64,000 nucleotides of DNA from Paralithodes platypus (Eukaryota > Arthropoda > Malacostraca > Decapoda > Lithodidae): contig CM064539.1 in the NCBI GenBank assembly GCA_032716605.1, positions 3,380,825-3,444,824 on the forward strand, written 5' to 3'. Both the position numbers and the translations under genes were made by a program. Under the pieces are notes generated by a model. That model ran no database searches. It had not been told where the DNA came from and saw nothing but the letters and a program-made list of their open reading frames with translations. This document shows positions 20,680 to 33,687 of the stretch, piece after piece. The stretch's first letter is position 1. Every line of letters starts with the position of its first letter.

Positions 20680-21232
20680 TTGTTGTGAACGTATATATTT
20701 TGATTATTGTTGTGAATGTATTTATTTTGATTATTGTTGTGAACGTATATATTTTTATTATTATTGTGAACGTACAGTATATATTTTGATTATTGTTGTG
20801 AACGTATATATTTTTATTATTGTTGTGAACGTATATATTTTGATTATTGTTGTGAACGTATATATTTTGATTATTGTTGTGAACGTATATATTTTGATTA
20901 TTGTTGTGAACGTATATATTTTGATTATTGTGAACGTACAGTATATATTTTGATTATTGTTGTGAACGTATATATTTTGGTTATTATTGTGAACGTACAG
21001 TATATATTTTGATTATTGTTGTGAACGTATATATTTTTATTATTGTTGTGAACGTATATATTTTGATTATTGTTGTGAACGTATATATTTTTATTATTGT
21101 TGTGAACGTATATATTTTGATTATTGTTGTGAACGTATATATTTTTATTATTGTTGTGAACGTATATATATTGATTATTATTGTGAACGTACAGTATAAA
21201 TTTTGATTATTGTTGTGACGTATATATTTTCG
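20680..21232. repeat. 27-bp minisatellite
   Basis: About 20 units of GTATATATTTTGATTATTGT plus TGTGAAC, with variant units carrying TTTTTATTATTG or an extra ACAGTATA. Some alternate regularly (21009-21170), suggesting a two-unit higher-order period. Confidence 0.95.
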
Positions 21233-21371
21233 AATAATATCAAGAAGAGGTTTTATATCCTGGTGAACTTGGCACCTGGTAGTGTATACGTTTGACATGA
21301 GAGTATTAGGAGAGATTATAATACATGAATCAGGCGAAAGCTGGTTGGTGGTCAGCCTTTGATCTAGGTTG

Positions 21372-21682
21372 CTCTAGACATTTTTGTATCGAAAATTGTA
21401 CAAATTTAGCTTGCTGTCAAAACAAAAATATATATATGCTGGCTCGCTACCGCTCGCCAGGAAAATATTGACACCTGGATACATTTTTCGATAGAAAGAT
21501 GTCTCCGGCGAAGCCGGATTTCTCCATACAATGCAGGCTCGCTATCGCTCGACAGGAAGATATCGACACCTGGATGGGGATAAACGTCTTAAAACAGTTG
21601 GCTGAAAGGAGCCGAATGGATAGAAGCCAGGGAAAGCGAGAATAGGAGAAAAAGATAAAACAAAAACGGTTAAACCCTTTAA
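21372..21682. mobile_element. TTAA family A element, copy A5 (rearranged)
   Basis: A left half-core in reverse order (CATTTTTGTATCGAAAATTG, GCTGGCTCGCTACCGCTCGC) is followed at about 21480 by a second half-core (ACATTTTTCGATAGAAAGAT, TCCGGCGAAGCCGGA) and the right arm to CCCTTTAA. The central part has been inverted or duplicated. Confidence 0.72.
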
Positions 21683-21933
21683 GGAGTGACCCTGTCATAT
21701 TATTTTTCAGGCACGAAGAAGTTGAGACTAATCGAAAAGAAGAAACAGGGAAGAAATGAAAGTTAAGAAATAAACATCGGTGAAAAAATAAAAAGTAAGT
21801 TAGGGAAATTTATAGTGGAAGAATATGAATATCAATAGTAAATAATTAAGAACATATAATATAATTCAGAGCAACGAACACCATAAATGTTATATAAAAC
21901 ACGGAGCGAATATAAATTAATATGCAAGAAAAA

Positions 21934-21936
<3 letters not shown>

Positions 21937-22005
<69 letters not shown>

Positions 22006-22042
22006 ACACCACCATGAACAATAAGGATGCCACAGTTTATTT

Positions 22043-22124
<82 letters not shown>

Positions 22125-22160
22125 ACCACCATGAACAATAAGGATGCCACAGTTTATTTC

Positions 22161-22204
<44 letters not shown>

Positions 22205-22240
22205 ACCCCCATGAACAATAAGGATGCCACAGTTTATTTG
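21937..22240. repeat. (GA)n tracts separated by a repeated 35-bp block
   Basis: GA/GAAA tracts alternate three times with a block containing CATGAACAATAAGGATGCCA then CAGTTTATTT. The whole forms an irregular long-period tandem repeat. Confidence 0.9.
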
Positions 22241-22324
22241 CACTGAATATTTGCCTGCAGTCCATTTGAATGTATAATGAGCAGGGAATGTGGAGGAGGG
22301 AGGGTATAGGAGAAGGGGAAAGGA

Positions 22325-22936
22325 GATATACATATAAACACCATATGAGGAGGAACACTTTATACTGGTACTATACTCTATAAACACCATATGAGGAGGA
22401 ACACTTTATACTGGTACTATACTCTATAAACACCATATGAGGAGGAGCACTTTATACTGGTACTATACTCTATAAACACCATATAAGGAGGAGCACTTTA
22501 TACTGGTACTATACTCTATAAACACCATATGAGGAGGAGCACTTTATACTGGTACTATACTCTATAAACACCATATGAGGAGGAGCACTTTATACTGGTA
22601 CTATACTCTATAAACACCATATGAGGAGGAGCACTTTATACTGGTACTATACTCTATAAACACCATATGAGGAGGAACACTTTATACTGGTACTATACTC
22701 TATAAACACCATATGAGGAGGAACACTTTATACTGGTACTATACTCTATAAACACCATATGAGGAGGAACACTTTATACTGGTACTATACTCTATAAACA
22801 CCATATGAGGAGGAACACTTTATACTGGTACTATACTCTATAAACACCATATGAGGAGGAACACTTTATACTGGTACTATACTCTATAAACACCATATGA
22901 GGAACACTTTACTTTATACTGGTACTATACTCTATT
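22325..22936. repeat. 46-bp minisatellite, about 13 units
   Basis: Units of ATAAACACCATATGAGGAGG plus AACACTTTATACTGGTACTA and TACTCT. A GAGGAGGAGCACTTT variant clusters in units 3-7, which suggests local duplication of variant units. Confidence 0.96.
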
Positions 22937-22987
22937 TATTTCCAGCTGATCATAAATTGAATCTCTTATTAGCTGATTTATCGATAC

Positions 22988-23313
22988 TTAAGGGGAGGTG
23001 TTTAGTTAGTTCGCTAGACCTCCATCAACCTTAAAATTACACCCCCTTGAGTCCCTTTCAAGATAAATTTGTACATTTTTCGGTAGAAAAATGTCCCGGC
23101 CGAAGGCCGGTTCCTCTTAAATTACAGGCTCGCTATCGCTCGCCAGGATGAAATCGACACCTGAATTGCACGAAAGGTCTTAATATGGGGTGAAAGTTCT
23201 TAAAATCGCTAAACTAATGGGGCAAACGTTTTATAATATCAAAAGCAATGGGGCTAACCATGAGGGAGAAAGAGGTCAAGAAAAAAATCTCTCAAGTGGA
23301 TATCTCCCCTTAA
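22988..23313 (+). mobile_element. TTAA family B element, copy B6
   Basis: Full-length, TTAA-bounded, closest to B3 (same deletion after GGTCTTAATATGGGG). Both hairpins intact. Confidence 0.86.
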
Positions 23314-23888
23314 TGGGAATATATGAAACTACCATGGCGGTGTGTCGTAATAATGCCAAGTGTTCATAATTAACAGCATATTTCGCTACAAAATATACCT
23401 TATAGCTGAGTAACCAAATATACACACAGCAGAAGGAGAAAATAGGAATAGCAAATTATTTCCAGAGTGTTACTAAAAAGAGTAGAAACTAAGCTTAGAC
23501 ATTATAGTTATCGTAGCCGGAGAGAAGGTAGGAATGTCACCAAGCGAATTCCAATCAGAAAAACGAACAAAAACGAACTTTAATAAGTGACCGGAAAGAA
23601 ACCATGCGCACATTTTGAGGAACCACATGTACCCTTCCATTTGGTCTCAGTCATTCCACATACAGGAGATGTACGAGTGTCTATAAAGGGTCAAGGGTCA
23701 TTGAACTTTGACTTTTCTCACTCTCTATTCCCTCCCCCCTCCACCCCCCTTTCCCCCAACCAACACACCGGTACGACCCCCTTCCCCCCCACCCCCCACC
23801 CCCCTCTTCTCCCTGTCCACCCACCCACACATACACACACACACAGGTACAGTTGCCGCACATATTCTAATACTTTGGGGGTCGTGAT
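23314..23888. other. No recognisable gene; C-rich right part
   Basis: AT-rich to 23700, then C-rich with CCCCCCAC tracts and a short (CA)n near 23828-23844. Frames here are low complexity. Confidence 0.45.
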
Positions 23889-26800
23889 GTGGCGGCGCTG
23901 CACCCACCTCCCCCAACCCCCCTCCCTCACTCCACCTCCTACCAATAGGAGGTGGAATGAGGGAGGTGGGTTGGGGAAGTATAGGAGGTGGAGTGAGGGA
24001 GGGGGGTTGGGGAAGTATAGGAGGTGGAGTGAGGGAGGGGGGTTGGGGAAGTATAGGAGGTGGAGTGAGGGGGGTTGGGGAAGGGAGGTGGAGGGAGGGA
24101 GGTGGGGTGGGGAAGTATAGGAGGGGGAGGGAGGGAGGGGGGTTGGGGAAGTATAGGAGGTGGAGTGAGGGAGGGGGGTTGGGGAAGTATAGGAGGTGGA
24201 GTGAGGGAGGAGGGTTGGGGAAGTATAGGAGGTGGAGTGAGGGAGGGGGGTTGGGGAAGTATAGGAGGTGGAGTGAGGGAGGGGGGTTGGGGAAGTATAG
24301 AAGGTGGAGTGAGGGAGGGGGTTGGGGAAGTATAGGAGGGGGAGTGAGGGAGGGGGGTTGGGGAAGTATAGGAGGTGGAGTGAGGGAGGGGGGTTGGGGA
24401 AGTATAGGAGGTGGAGTGAGGGAGGGGGGTTGGGGAAGTATAGGAGGTGGAGTGAGGAAGGGGGGTTGGGGAAGTATAGAAGGTGGAGTGAGGGAGGGGG
24501 GTTGGGGAAGTATAGGAGGTGGAGTGAGGGAGGGGGGTTGGGGAAGTATAGGAGGTGGAGTGAGGGAGGGGGGTTGGGGAAGTATAGGAGGTGGAGTGAG
24601 GGAGGGGGGTTGGGGAAGGAAGTATAGAAGGTGGAGTGAGGGAGGGGGGGTTGGGGAAGTATAGAAGGTGGAGTGAGGGAGGGGGGTTGGGGAAGTATAG
24701 GAAGTGGAGTGAGGAAGGGGGGTTGGGGAAGTATAGAAGGTGGAGTGAGGGAGGGGGGTTGGGGAAGTATAGGAGGTGGAGTGAGGGAGGGGGGTTGGGG
24801 AAGTATAGGAGGTGGAGTGAGGGAGGGGGGTTGGGGAAGTATAGAAGGTGGAGTGAGGGAGGGGGGTTGGGGGAAGTATAGGAAGTATAGAAGGTGGAGT
24901 GAGGGAGGGGGGGGTTGGGGAAAGTATAGGAGGTGGAGTGAGGGAGGGGGGTTGGGGAAGTATAGGAGGTGGAGTGAGGGAGGGGGGTTCGGAAGTATAG
25001 AAGGTGGAGTGAGGGAGGGGGGTTGGGGAAGTATAGAAGGGGAGTGAGGGAAGGGGATTGGGGAAGTATAGGAGGTGGAGTGAGGGAGGGGGATTGGGGA
25101 AGTATAGGAGGTGGAGTGAGGGAGAGGGGTTGGGGAAGTATAGGAGGTGGAGTGAGGGAGGGGGGTTGGGGAAGTATAGAAGGTGGTGTGAGTGAGGGGG
25201 GTGGTTGGGGAAGTATAGAAGGTGGAGTGAGGGAGGGGATGGGGAAGTATAGGAGGTGGAGTGAGGGAGATGGGTTGGGGAAGTATAGGAGGTGGAGTGA
25301 GGGAGGGGGTTGGGGAGTATAGAAGGTGGAGTGAGGGAGGGGGTTGGGGAAGTATAGAAGGTGGAGTGAGGGAGGGGGGTTGGGGAAGTATAGGAGGTGG
25401 GGTGAGGGGAGGAGGGTTGGGAAGTATAGGAGGTGGAGTGAGGGAGGGGGGTTGGGGAAGTATAGAAGGTGGAGGGGGAGGGGGGTGGTGGGAAGTATAG
25501 AAGGTGGAGTGAGGAGGGGTTTGGGGAAGTATAGGAGTGGAGTGAGGAGGGGGATTGGGGAAGTATAGGAGGTGGAGTGAGGGAGGGGGTTGGGGAAGTA
25601 TAGGAGGTGGAGTGAGGGGGGGGTTGGGGAAGTATAGAAGGTGGAGTGAGGGAGGGGGGTTGGGGAAGTATAGAAGGTGGAGTGAGGGAGGGGGAGTGGG
25701 AAGTATAGGAGGTGGAGTGAGGGAGAGGGGTTGGGGAAGTATAGGAGGTGGAGTGAGGGAGGGGGGTTGCGGAAGTATAGAAGGTGGAGTGAGGGAGGGG
25801 GGTTGGGGAAGTATAGAAGGTGTAGTGAGGGAGGTGGTTGGGGAAGTATAGAAGGTGGAGTGAGGGAGGGGGTTTGGGAAGTATAGGAGGTGGAGTGAGG
25901 GAGGGGGGGTTGGGAAGTATAGGAGGTGGAGTGAGGGAGGGGGGTTAGGGAAGTATAGAAGATGGAGTGAAGGAAGTGGGTTGGGGAAGTATAGGAGGTG
26001 GAGTGAGGGAGGGGGATTGGGGAAGTATAGGAGGTGGAGTGAGGGAGGGGGGTTGGGGAAGTATAGAAGGTGGAGTGAGGGAAGGGGGGGTTGGGGAAGT
26101 TTGGGAGGGGGAGGGAGGGAGGGGGGTTGGGGAAGTATAGGAGGTGGAGTGAGGGAGGAGGGTTGGGGAAGTATAGAAGGTGGAGTGAGGGAAGGGGGGT
26201 TGGGGAAGTATAGGAGGTGGAGTGAGGGAAGTGGGTTGGGGAAGTATAGGAGGTGGAGTGGAGTGAGGGAGGGGGGTTGGGGAAGTATAGAAGGTGGAGT
26301 GAGGGAGGGGGGTTGGGGAAGTATAGAAGGTGGAGTGAGGGAGGGGGGTTGGGGAAGTATAGAAGGTGGAGTGAGGGAGGGGGGGTTGGGGAAGTATAGA
26401 AGGGTGGAGTGAGGGAAGGGGGGGTTGGGGAAGTATAGGAGGTGGAGGTGAGGGAGGGGGATTGGGGAAGTATAGGAGGTGGAGTGAGGGGAGGGGTTGG
26501 GGAAGTATAGGAGGTGGAGTGAGGGAGGGGGGTTGGGGGAAGTATAGAAGGTGGAGTGAGGGAGGGGGGGTTGGGGAACGTATAGAAGGTGTAGTGAGGG
26601 AGGGGGATTGGGGAAGTATAGGAGGTGGAGTGAGGGAGAGGGGTTGGGGAAGTATAGGAGGTGGAGTGAGGGAGGGGGGTTGGGGAAGTATAGAAGGTGG
26701 AGTGAGGGAGGGGGGTTGGGGAAGTATAGGAGGTGGAGTGAGGGAGGGGGGTTGGGGAAGTATAGGAGGTTGAGTGAGGGAGGAGGGTTGGGGAAGTATA

Positions 26801-29800
26801 GAAGGTGGAGTGAGGGAGGGGGGTTGGGGAAGTATAGAAGGTGGAGTGAGGGAAGGGGGTTGGGGAAGTATAGGAGGTGGAGTGAGGGAGGGGGATTGGG
26901 GAAGTATAGGAGGTGGAGTGAGGGAGAGGGGTTGGGGAAGTATAGGAGGTGGAGTGAGGGAGGGGGTTGGGGAAGTATAGAAGGTGGAGTGAGGGAGGGG
27001 GGTTGGGGAAGATAGAAGGTGGAGTGAGGGAAGGGGGTTGGGGGAAGTATAGGAGGTGGAATGAGGGAGGGGGATTGGGGAAGTATAGGAGGTGGAGTGA
27101 GGGAGGGGGATTGGGGAAGTATAGGAGGTGGAGTGAGGGAGGGGGGTTGGGGAAGTATAGAAGGTGGAGTGAGGGAGGGGGTTTGGGGAAGTATAGAAGG
27201 TGGAGTGGAGGGAGGGGGATTGGGGAAGTATAGGAGGTGGAGCGAGGGAGGAGGGGGGTTGGGGAAGTAAAGGAGGGGGAGTGAGGGAGGGGGGTTGGGG
27301 AAGTATAGAAGGTGGAGTGAGGGAGGGGGGTTGTGGAAGTATAGAAGGTGGAGTGAGGGAGGGGGGGGGTGGGAAGTATAGAAGGTGGAGTGAGGGAGGG
27401 GGGTTGGGGAAGTATAGGAGGTGGAGTGAGGGAGGGGGGTTGGGGAAGTATAGGAGGTGGAGTGAGGGAGGGGGGTTAGGGAAGTATAGAAGATGGAGTG
27501 AAGGAAGGGGGTTGGGGAGTATAGGAGGTGGAGTGAGGGAGGGGGATTGGGGAAGTATAGGAGGTGGAGTGAGGGAGGGGGGTTTGGGGAAGTATAGAAG
27601 GTGGAGTGAGGGAAGGGGGGTTGGGGAAGTATAGGAGGGGAGTGAGGGAGGGGGGTTGGGGAAGTATAGGAGGTGGAGTGAGGGAGGGGGGTTGGGGAAG
27701 TATAGAAGGTGGAGTGAGGGAAAGGGGGTTGGGGAAGTATAGGAGGTGGAGTGAGGGAAGTGGGTTGGGGAAGTATAGGAGGTGGAGTGAGGGAGGGGGG
27801 TTGGGGAAGTATAGAAGGTGGAGTGAGGGAGGGGGGTTGGGGAAGTATAGAAGGTGGAGTGAGGGAGGGGGGTTGGGGAAGTATAGAAGGTGGAAGTGAG
27901 GGAGGGGGGTTGGGGACGTATAGAAGGTGGAGTGAGGGAGGGGGGTTGGGGAAGTATAGAAGGTGGAGTGAGGGAGGGGGGTTGGGGAAGTATAGAAGGT
28001 GGAGTGAGGGAGGGGGGTTGGGGAAGTATAGAAGGTGGAGTGAGGGAGGGGGGTTGGGGAAGTATAGGAGGTGGAGTGAGGGAGGGGGTTGGGGAAGTAT
28101 AGGAGGTGGAGTGAGGGAGGGGGGTTGGGGAAGTATAGAGGTGGAGTGAGGGAAGGGGGGTTGGGGAAGTATAGGAGGTGGAGTGAGGGAGGGGGGTTGG
28201 GGAAGTATAGGAGGTGGAGTGAGGGAGGGGGGTTGGGGAAGTATAGAAGGTGGAGTGAGGGAAGGGGGGTTGGGGAAGTATAGGAGGTGGAGTGAGGGAG
28301 TGGGTTGGGGAAGTATAGGGGTGGAGTGAGGGAGGGGGGTTGGGGAAGTATAGAAGGTGGAGTGAGGGAGGGGGGTTGGGGAAGTATAGAAGGTGGAGTG
28401 AGGGAGGGGGGTTGGGGAAGTATAGAAGTGGAGTGAGGGAGGGGGGTTGGGGAAGTATAGAAGGTGGAGTGAGGAGGGGGGGTTGGGGGAAGTATAGAAG
28501 GTGGAGTGAGGGAGGGGGGTTGGGGAAGTATAGGAAGGTGGAGTGAGGGAGGGGGGTTGGGGAAGTATAGAAGTGGAGTGAGGGAGGGGGGTTGGGGAAG
28601 TATAGGAGGTGGAGTGAGGGAGGGGTTGGGGAAGTATAGGAGGTGGAGTGAGGGAGGGGGTTGGGGAAGTATAGAAGTGGAGTGAGGGAGGGGGTTGGGG
28701 AGTATAGGAGGTGGAGTGAGGGAGGGGGGTTGGGGGAGTATAGGAGGTGGAGTGAGGGGAGGGGGTTGGGGAAGTATAGGAGGTGGCGTGAGGGAGGGGG
28801 GTTGGGGAAGTATAGGAGGTGGAGTGAGGGGGAAGTGGGTTGGGAAGTATAGGAGGTGGAGTAAGCGGTGAGTGAGGGAGGGGGGTTGGGGAAGTATAGA
28901 AGGTGGAGTGAGGGGGGGGGGTTGGGGAAAGTATAGAAGGTGGGAGTGAGGGAGGGGGGTTGGGGAAGTATAGCAGGTGGGTGAGGGAGGGGGGGGTTGG
29001 GGGAAGTATAGAAGGTGGAGTGAGGGAGGGGGGTTGGGGAAGTATAGAAGGTGGAGTGAGGGAGGGGGGTTGGGGAAGTATAGAAGGTGGAGTGAGGGAG
29101 GGGGGTTGGGGAAGTATAGGAGGTGGAGTGAGGGAGGGGGGTTGGGGAAGTATAGAAGGTGGAGTGAGGGAGGGGGTTGGGGAAGTATAGGAGGTGGAGT
29201 GAGGGAGGGGGTGGGGTGGGAAGTATAGAAGGTGGAGTGAGGGAGGGGGGTTGGGGAAGTATAGAAGTGGAGTGAGGGGAGGGGGGTTGGGGAAGTATGG
29301 AGGTGGAGTGAGGGAGGGGGGTTGGGGAAGTATATAGAGGTGGAGTGAGGGAGAGGGGGTTGGGGAATATAGGAGGTGGAGTGAGGGAGGGGGGTTGGGG
29401 AAGTAGAAGGGGGAGTGAGGGAGGGGGGTTGGGGAGTATAGAGGTGGAGTGAGGGAGGGGTGGGGAAGTATAGGAGTATAGAGGTGGAGTGAGGGAGGGG
29501 GGTTGGGGAAGTATAGGAGGTGGAGTGAGGGAGGGGGGTTGGGGGAAGTATAGGAGGTGGAGTGCGGGAGGGGGGGGTTGGGGGGTATAGGAGGTGGATG
29601 AGGGAGGGTTGGGGAAGTAGGAGGTGGAGTGAGGGAGGGGGTTGGGGAAGTATAGGAGGTGGAGTGAGGGAGAGGGGTTGGGGAAGTAGAGGAGTGGAGT
29701 GAGGGAGGGGGTTGGGGAAGTATAGAAGGTGGAGTGAGGGAGGGGGGTTGGGAAGTATAGAAGGTGGAGTGAGGAGGGGGGTTGGGGAGTATAGGTGGAG

Positions 29801-32800
29801 AAGGGGTTAGGGGGAGGGGGGGTTGGGGAAGTATAGAAAGGGTGGAGTGAGGGAGGGGGGGTTGGGGAAGTAGAAGGTGGAGTGAGGGAGGGGGGTTGGG
29901 GAAGTATAGAAGGTGGGAGTGAGGGAGGGGGGTTGGGGAAGTATAGAGGTGGGGTGAGGGAGGGGGTTGGGGAAGTATAGAAGGTGGAGTGAGGGAGGGG
30001 GGTTGGGGAAGTATAGGAGGTGGAGTGAGGGGAGGGGGTTGGGGAAGTATAGAAGGTGGAGTGAGGGAGGGGGGGGGTTGGGGAAGTATAGGAGGTGGAG
30101 TGCGGGAGGGGGGTTGGGGAAGTATAGAAGGTGGAGTGAGGGACGGGGGGTTGGGGAGTATAGGAGGTGGAGTGAGGGAGGGGGGTTGGGGAAGTATAGA
30201 AGGTGGAGTGAGGGAGGGGGTTGGGGAAGTATAGGAGGTGGAGTGAGGGAGGGTTGGGGAAGTATAGGAGGTGGAGTGAGGGAGGAGGGTTGGGGAAGTA
30301 TAGAAGGTGGAGTGAGGGAGGGGGGTTGGGGAAGTATAGAAGGTGGGTTGAGTGAGGAGGGGGGTTGGGGAAGTATAGAAGGTGGAGTGAGGGAGGGGGG
30401 TTGGGGAAGTATAGAAGGTGGAGTGAGGGAGGGGGGTTGGGGAAGTATAGAAGGTGGAGTGAGGGAGGGGGGTTGGGGAAGTATAGAAGGTGGAGTGAGG
30501 GAGGGGGGTTGGATAAGTATAGGAGGGTGGAGTGCGGGAGGGGGGTTGGGGAAGTATAGAAGGTGAGTGAGGGAGGGGGGTTGGGGAAGTATAGAAGGTG
30601 GAGTGAGGGAGGGGGGTTGGGGAAGTATAGGAGGTGGAGTGAGGGAGGGGGGGTTGGGGAAGTATAGGAGGTGGAGTGAGGGAGGGATGGTTGGGGAAGT
30701 ATAGAAGGTGGAGTGAGGGAGGGGGGTTGGGGGAAGTATAGAAGGTGGAGTGAGGGAGGGGGGTTGGGGAAGTATAGAAGGTGGAGTGAGGGAGGGGGGG
30801 GGTGGGGAGGTATAGAAGGAGGAGTGGGGGAGGGGGAAGGGGGAAGAATAGAAGGTGGAGTGAGGGAGGGGGGGTTGGGGAAGTATAGGAGGTGGAGTGA
30901 GGGAGGGGGTTGGGGAAGTATAGAGGTGGAGTGAGGGAGGGGGTTGGGGAAGTATAGAAGGTGGAGTGAGGGAGGGGGGTTGGGGAAGTATAGAAGGTGT
31001 GGAGTGAGGAGGGGGGGTTGGGGAAGTATAGAAGGTGGAGTGAGGGAGGGGGGTTGGGGAAGTATAGAAGGTGGAGTGGAGGGGAGGGGGGTTGGGGACG
31101 TATAGAAGGTGGAGTGAGGAGGGGGGGTTGGGGAAGTATAGAAGGTGGAGTGAGGGAGGGGGGGTTGGGGAAGTATAGGAGGTGGAGTGAGGGAGGGGGG
31201 GGGGGATTGGGGAAGTATAGAGGAGGTGGAGTGAGGGAGGGGGGGTTGGGGGAAGTATATAGAAGGTGAGTGAGGGAAGGGGGGGGGGAAGTATAGGAGG
31301 TGGAGTGAGGGAGGGGGTTGGGGAAGTATAGGAGTGGAGTGAGGAGGGGGGTTGGGGAAGTATAGAAGGTGGAGTGGAGGGAAGGGGGGTTGGGGAAGTA
31401 TAGGAGGTGGGAGTGAGGGAATGGGTTGGGGAAGTATAGGAGGTGGGAGGGAGGGAGGGGGGTGGGGAAGTATAGAAGGTGGAGTGAGGGAGGGGGGTTG
31501 GGGAAGTATAGAAGGTGGAGTGAGGGGGGGGGGGGGTTGGGGAAGTATATAGAAGGTAGGATGGAGTGAGGGAGGGGGGTTGGGGAAGTATAGAAGTGGA
31601 GTGAGGAAGGGGGGTTGGGGAAGTATAGAAGGTGAGTGAGGGAGGGGGGTTGGGGAAGTATAGAAGGTGGAGTGAGGGAGGGGGGTTGGGGAAGTATAGG
31701 AGGTTGGAGGGTGAGGGAGGGGGGTTGGGGAAGTATTTATAGAAGGTGGAGTGAGGGAGGGGGGGTTGGGGAAGTATAGGAGGTGGAGTGAGGGAGGGGG
31801 TTGGGGAAGCATAGAAGGTGGAGTGAGGGAGGGGGGTTGGGGAAGTATAGAAGGTGGAGTGAGGGAGGGGGGTTGGGGGAAGTATAGGGAGTGAGGGAGG
31901 GGGGGTTGGGGAAGTATAGAAGTGGAGTGAGGGAAGGGGGGGTTGGGAAGTATAGGAGGTGGAGTGAGGGAGGGGGGGGTTGGGAAGTATAGAAGGTGGA
32001 GTGAGGGAGGGGGGTTGGGAAGTATAGAAGGTGGAGTGAGGGAGGGGGGGTTGGGGAAGTATAGGAAGTATAGAAGGTGGAGTGAGGGAGGGGGGTTGGG
32101 GAAGTATAGGAGGTGGAGTGAGGGAGGGGGGTTGGGGGAAAGTATAGGAGGTTGGAGTGAAGGAGGGGGGGGTTGGGGAAGTATAGGAGGTGGTGGAATG
32201 AGGGAGGGGGTTGGGGAAGTATAGGAGGTGGAGTGAGGGAGGGGGGTTGGGGAAGTATAGGAGGTGGAGTGAGGGGATGAGGGAGGGGTTGGGGAAGTAT
32301 AGGAGGTGGAGTGAGGGAGGGGGGTTGGGGAAGTATAGAAGGTGGAGTGAGGGAGGGGGGGGGTTGTGGAAGTATAGAAGGTGGAGTGAGGGAGGGGGTT
32401 GGGGAAGTATAGAAGTGGAGTGAGGGAGGGGGGTTGGGGAAGTATAGAAGGTGGAGTGAGGGAGGGGGGTTGGGGAAGTATAGAAGGCTGGAGTGAGGGA
32501 GGGGGTTGGGGAAGTATAGAAGTGGGAGTGAGGGAGGGGGTTTGGAAGTATAGGAGGTGGTTGTGAGGGAGGGGGGTGGGGAAGTATAGAAGGTGGAGTG
32601 AGGGAGGGGGGTTGGGGAAGTATAGGAGGTGGAGTGAGGGAGGGGGGTTGGGGAAGTATAGAAGGTGGAGTGAGGGAGGGGGGGGGTTGGGGATAAGTAT
32701 AGTAGGAGGTGGAGTGAGGGAGGGGGTTGGGGAAGTATAGAAGGTGGAGTTGAGGGAGGGGGGGTTGGGGAGTATAGGAGGGTGGAGTGAGGGAGGGGGG

Positions 32801-33653
32801 TTGGGGAAGTATAGAAGGTGGAATGAGGGAGGTGGTTTGGGGAAGTATAGGAGGTGGAGTGAGGGAGGGGGGTTGGGAAGTATACGAGGGGGAGTGAGGG
32901 AGGAGGGTTGGGGAAGTATAGAAGGGAGTGAGGGAGGGGGGTTGGGGAAGTATAGAGGTGGAGTGAGGGGGGGGGGTTGGGGAAGTATAGGAGGTGGAGT
33001 GAGGGAGGGGGGTTGGGGAAGTATAGAAGGTGGAGTGAGGGAGGGGGGTGGGGAAGTATAGAAGGTGGAGTGAGGGAGGGGGGTTGGGGAAGTATAGGAA
33101 GGTGGAGTGAGGGAGGGGGGTGGGGAAGTATAGGAGGTGGAGTGAGGGAGGGGGGTTGGGGAAGTATAGAAGGTGGAGTGAGGGAGGGGGGTTGGGGAAG
33201 TATAGAAGGTGGAGTGGGGGAAGGGGGGTTGGGGAAGTATAGGAGGTGGAGTGAGGGAGGGGGGTTGGGGAAGTATAGAAGTGGAGTGAGGGAAGGAGGG
33301 TTGGGGAAGTATAGAAGGTGGAGTGAGGGAGGGGGGTTGGGGAAGTATAGAAGGTGGAGTGAGGGAGGGGGGTTGGGGAAAGTATAGGAAGGTGGAGTGA
33401 GGGAGGGGGGTTGGGGAAGTATAGAAGGTGGAGTGAGGGAGGGGGGGTTGGGGAAGTATAGAAGGTGGAGTGAGGGAGGGGGGTTGGGGAAGTATAGAAG
33501 GTGGAGTGAGGGAGGGGGGTTGGGGAAGTATAGGAGGTGGAGTGAGGGAGGGGGGTTGGGGAAGTATAGGAGGTGGAGTGAGGGAGGGGGGTTGGGGAAG
33601 TATAGGAGGTGGAGTGAGGGAGGGGGGTTGGGGAAGTGGGTGCAGCGCTGCCA
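23889..33653. mobile_element. Inverted-repeat-bounded element filled by a giant satellite
   Basis: The left end reads TGGCGGCGCTGCACCCAC followed by one inverted copy of the satellite unit (CTCCCCCAACCCCCCTCCCT...TCCACCTCCTA, to 23941). The right end is the complement: the last unit runs into GTGGGTGCAGCGCTGCCA. Left and right therefore match over about 52 bp as inverted repeats with few mismatches. Everything between is the 36-bp array. I read this as an inverted-repeat element whose subterminal segment expanded in tandem. I see no clear target-site duplication and no transposase, so the class is unknown. Confidence 0.65.
23946..33634 (+). repeat. Giant 36-bp G-rich satellite, about 270 units
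   Basis: The consensus unit starts TATAGGAGGTGGAGTGAGGG and ends AGGGGGGTTGGGGAAG. A major variant has AGAAGG for AGGAGG. Length changes are mostly in G runs; units are more eroded (missing bases, merged units) from about 28.3 to 33 kb than from 24 to 28 kb. Purine strand bias is extreme, so G-quadruplex or triplex-like structure is possible. Because 36 is divisible by three and the complement has no stop in any frame, very long Pro-rich frames appear on the minus strand; they are artefacts. Confidence 0.97.
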
Positions 33654-33687
33654 AACTACATATAAAATTAGTTATGACAATAATTAT

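Noticed and set aside
25945..33654. A 2569-residue Pro/Ser/Leu-rich open frame on the minus strand
   Set aside because: The complement of the 36-bp unit has no stop codon in any of the three frames and the period is divisible by three, so a long frame is expected. Protein repeats switch register at every indel (LPQPPSLTPP, FPNPPPSLHLLY, SPTPLPHST), which a real gene would not tolerate.
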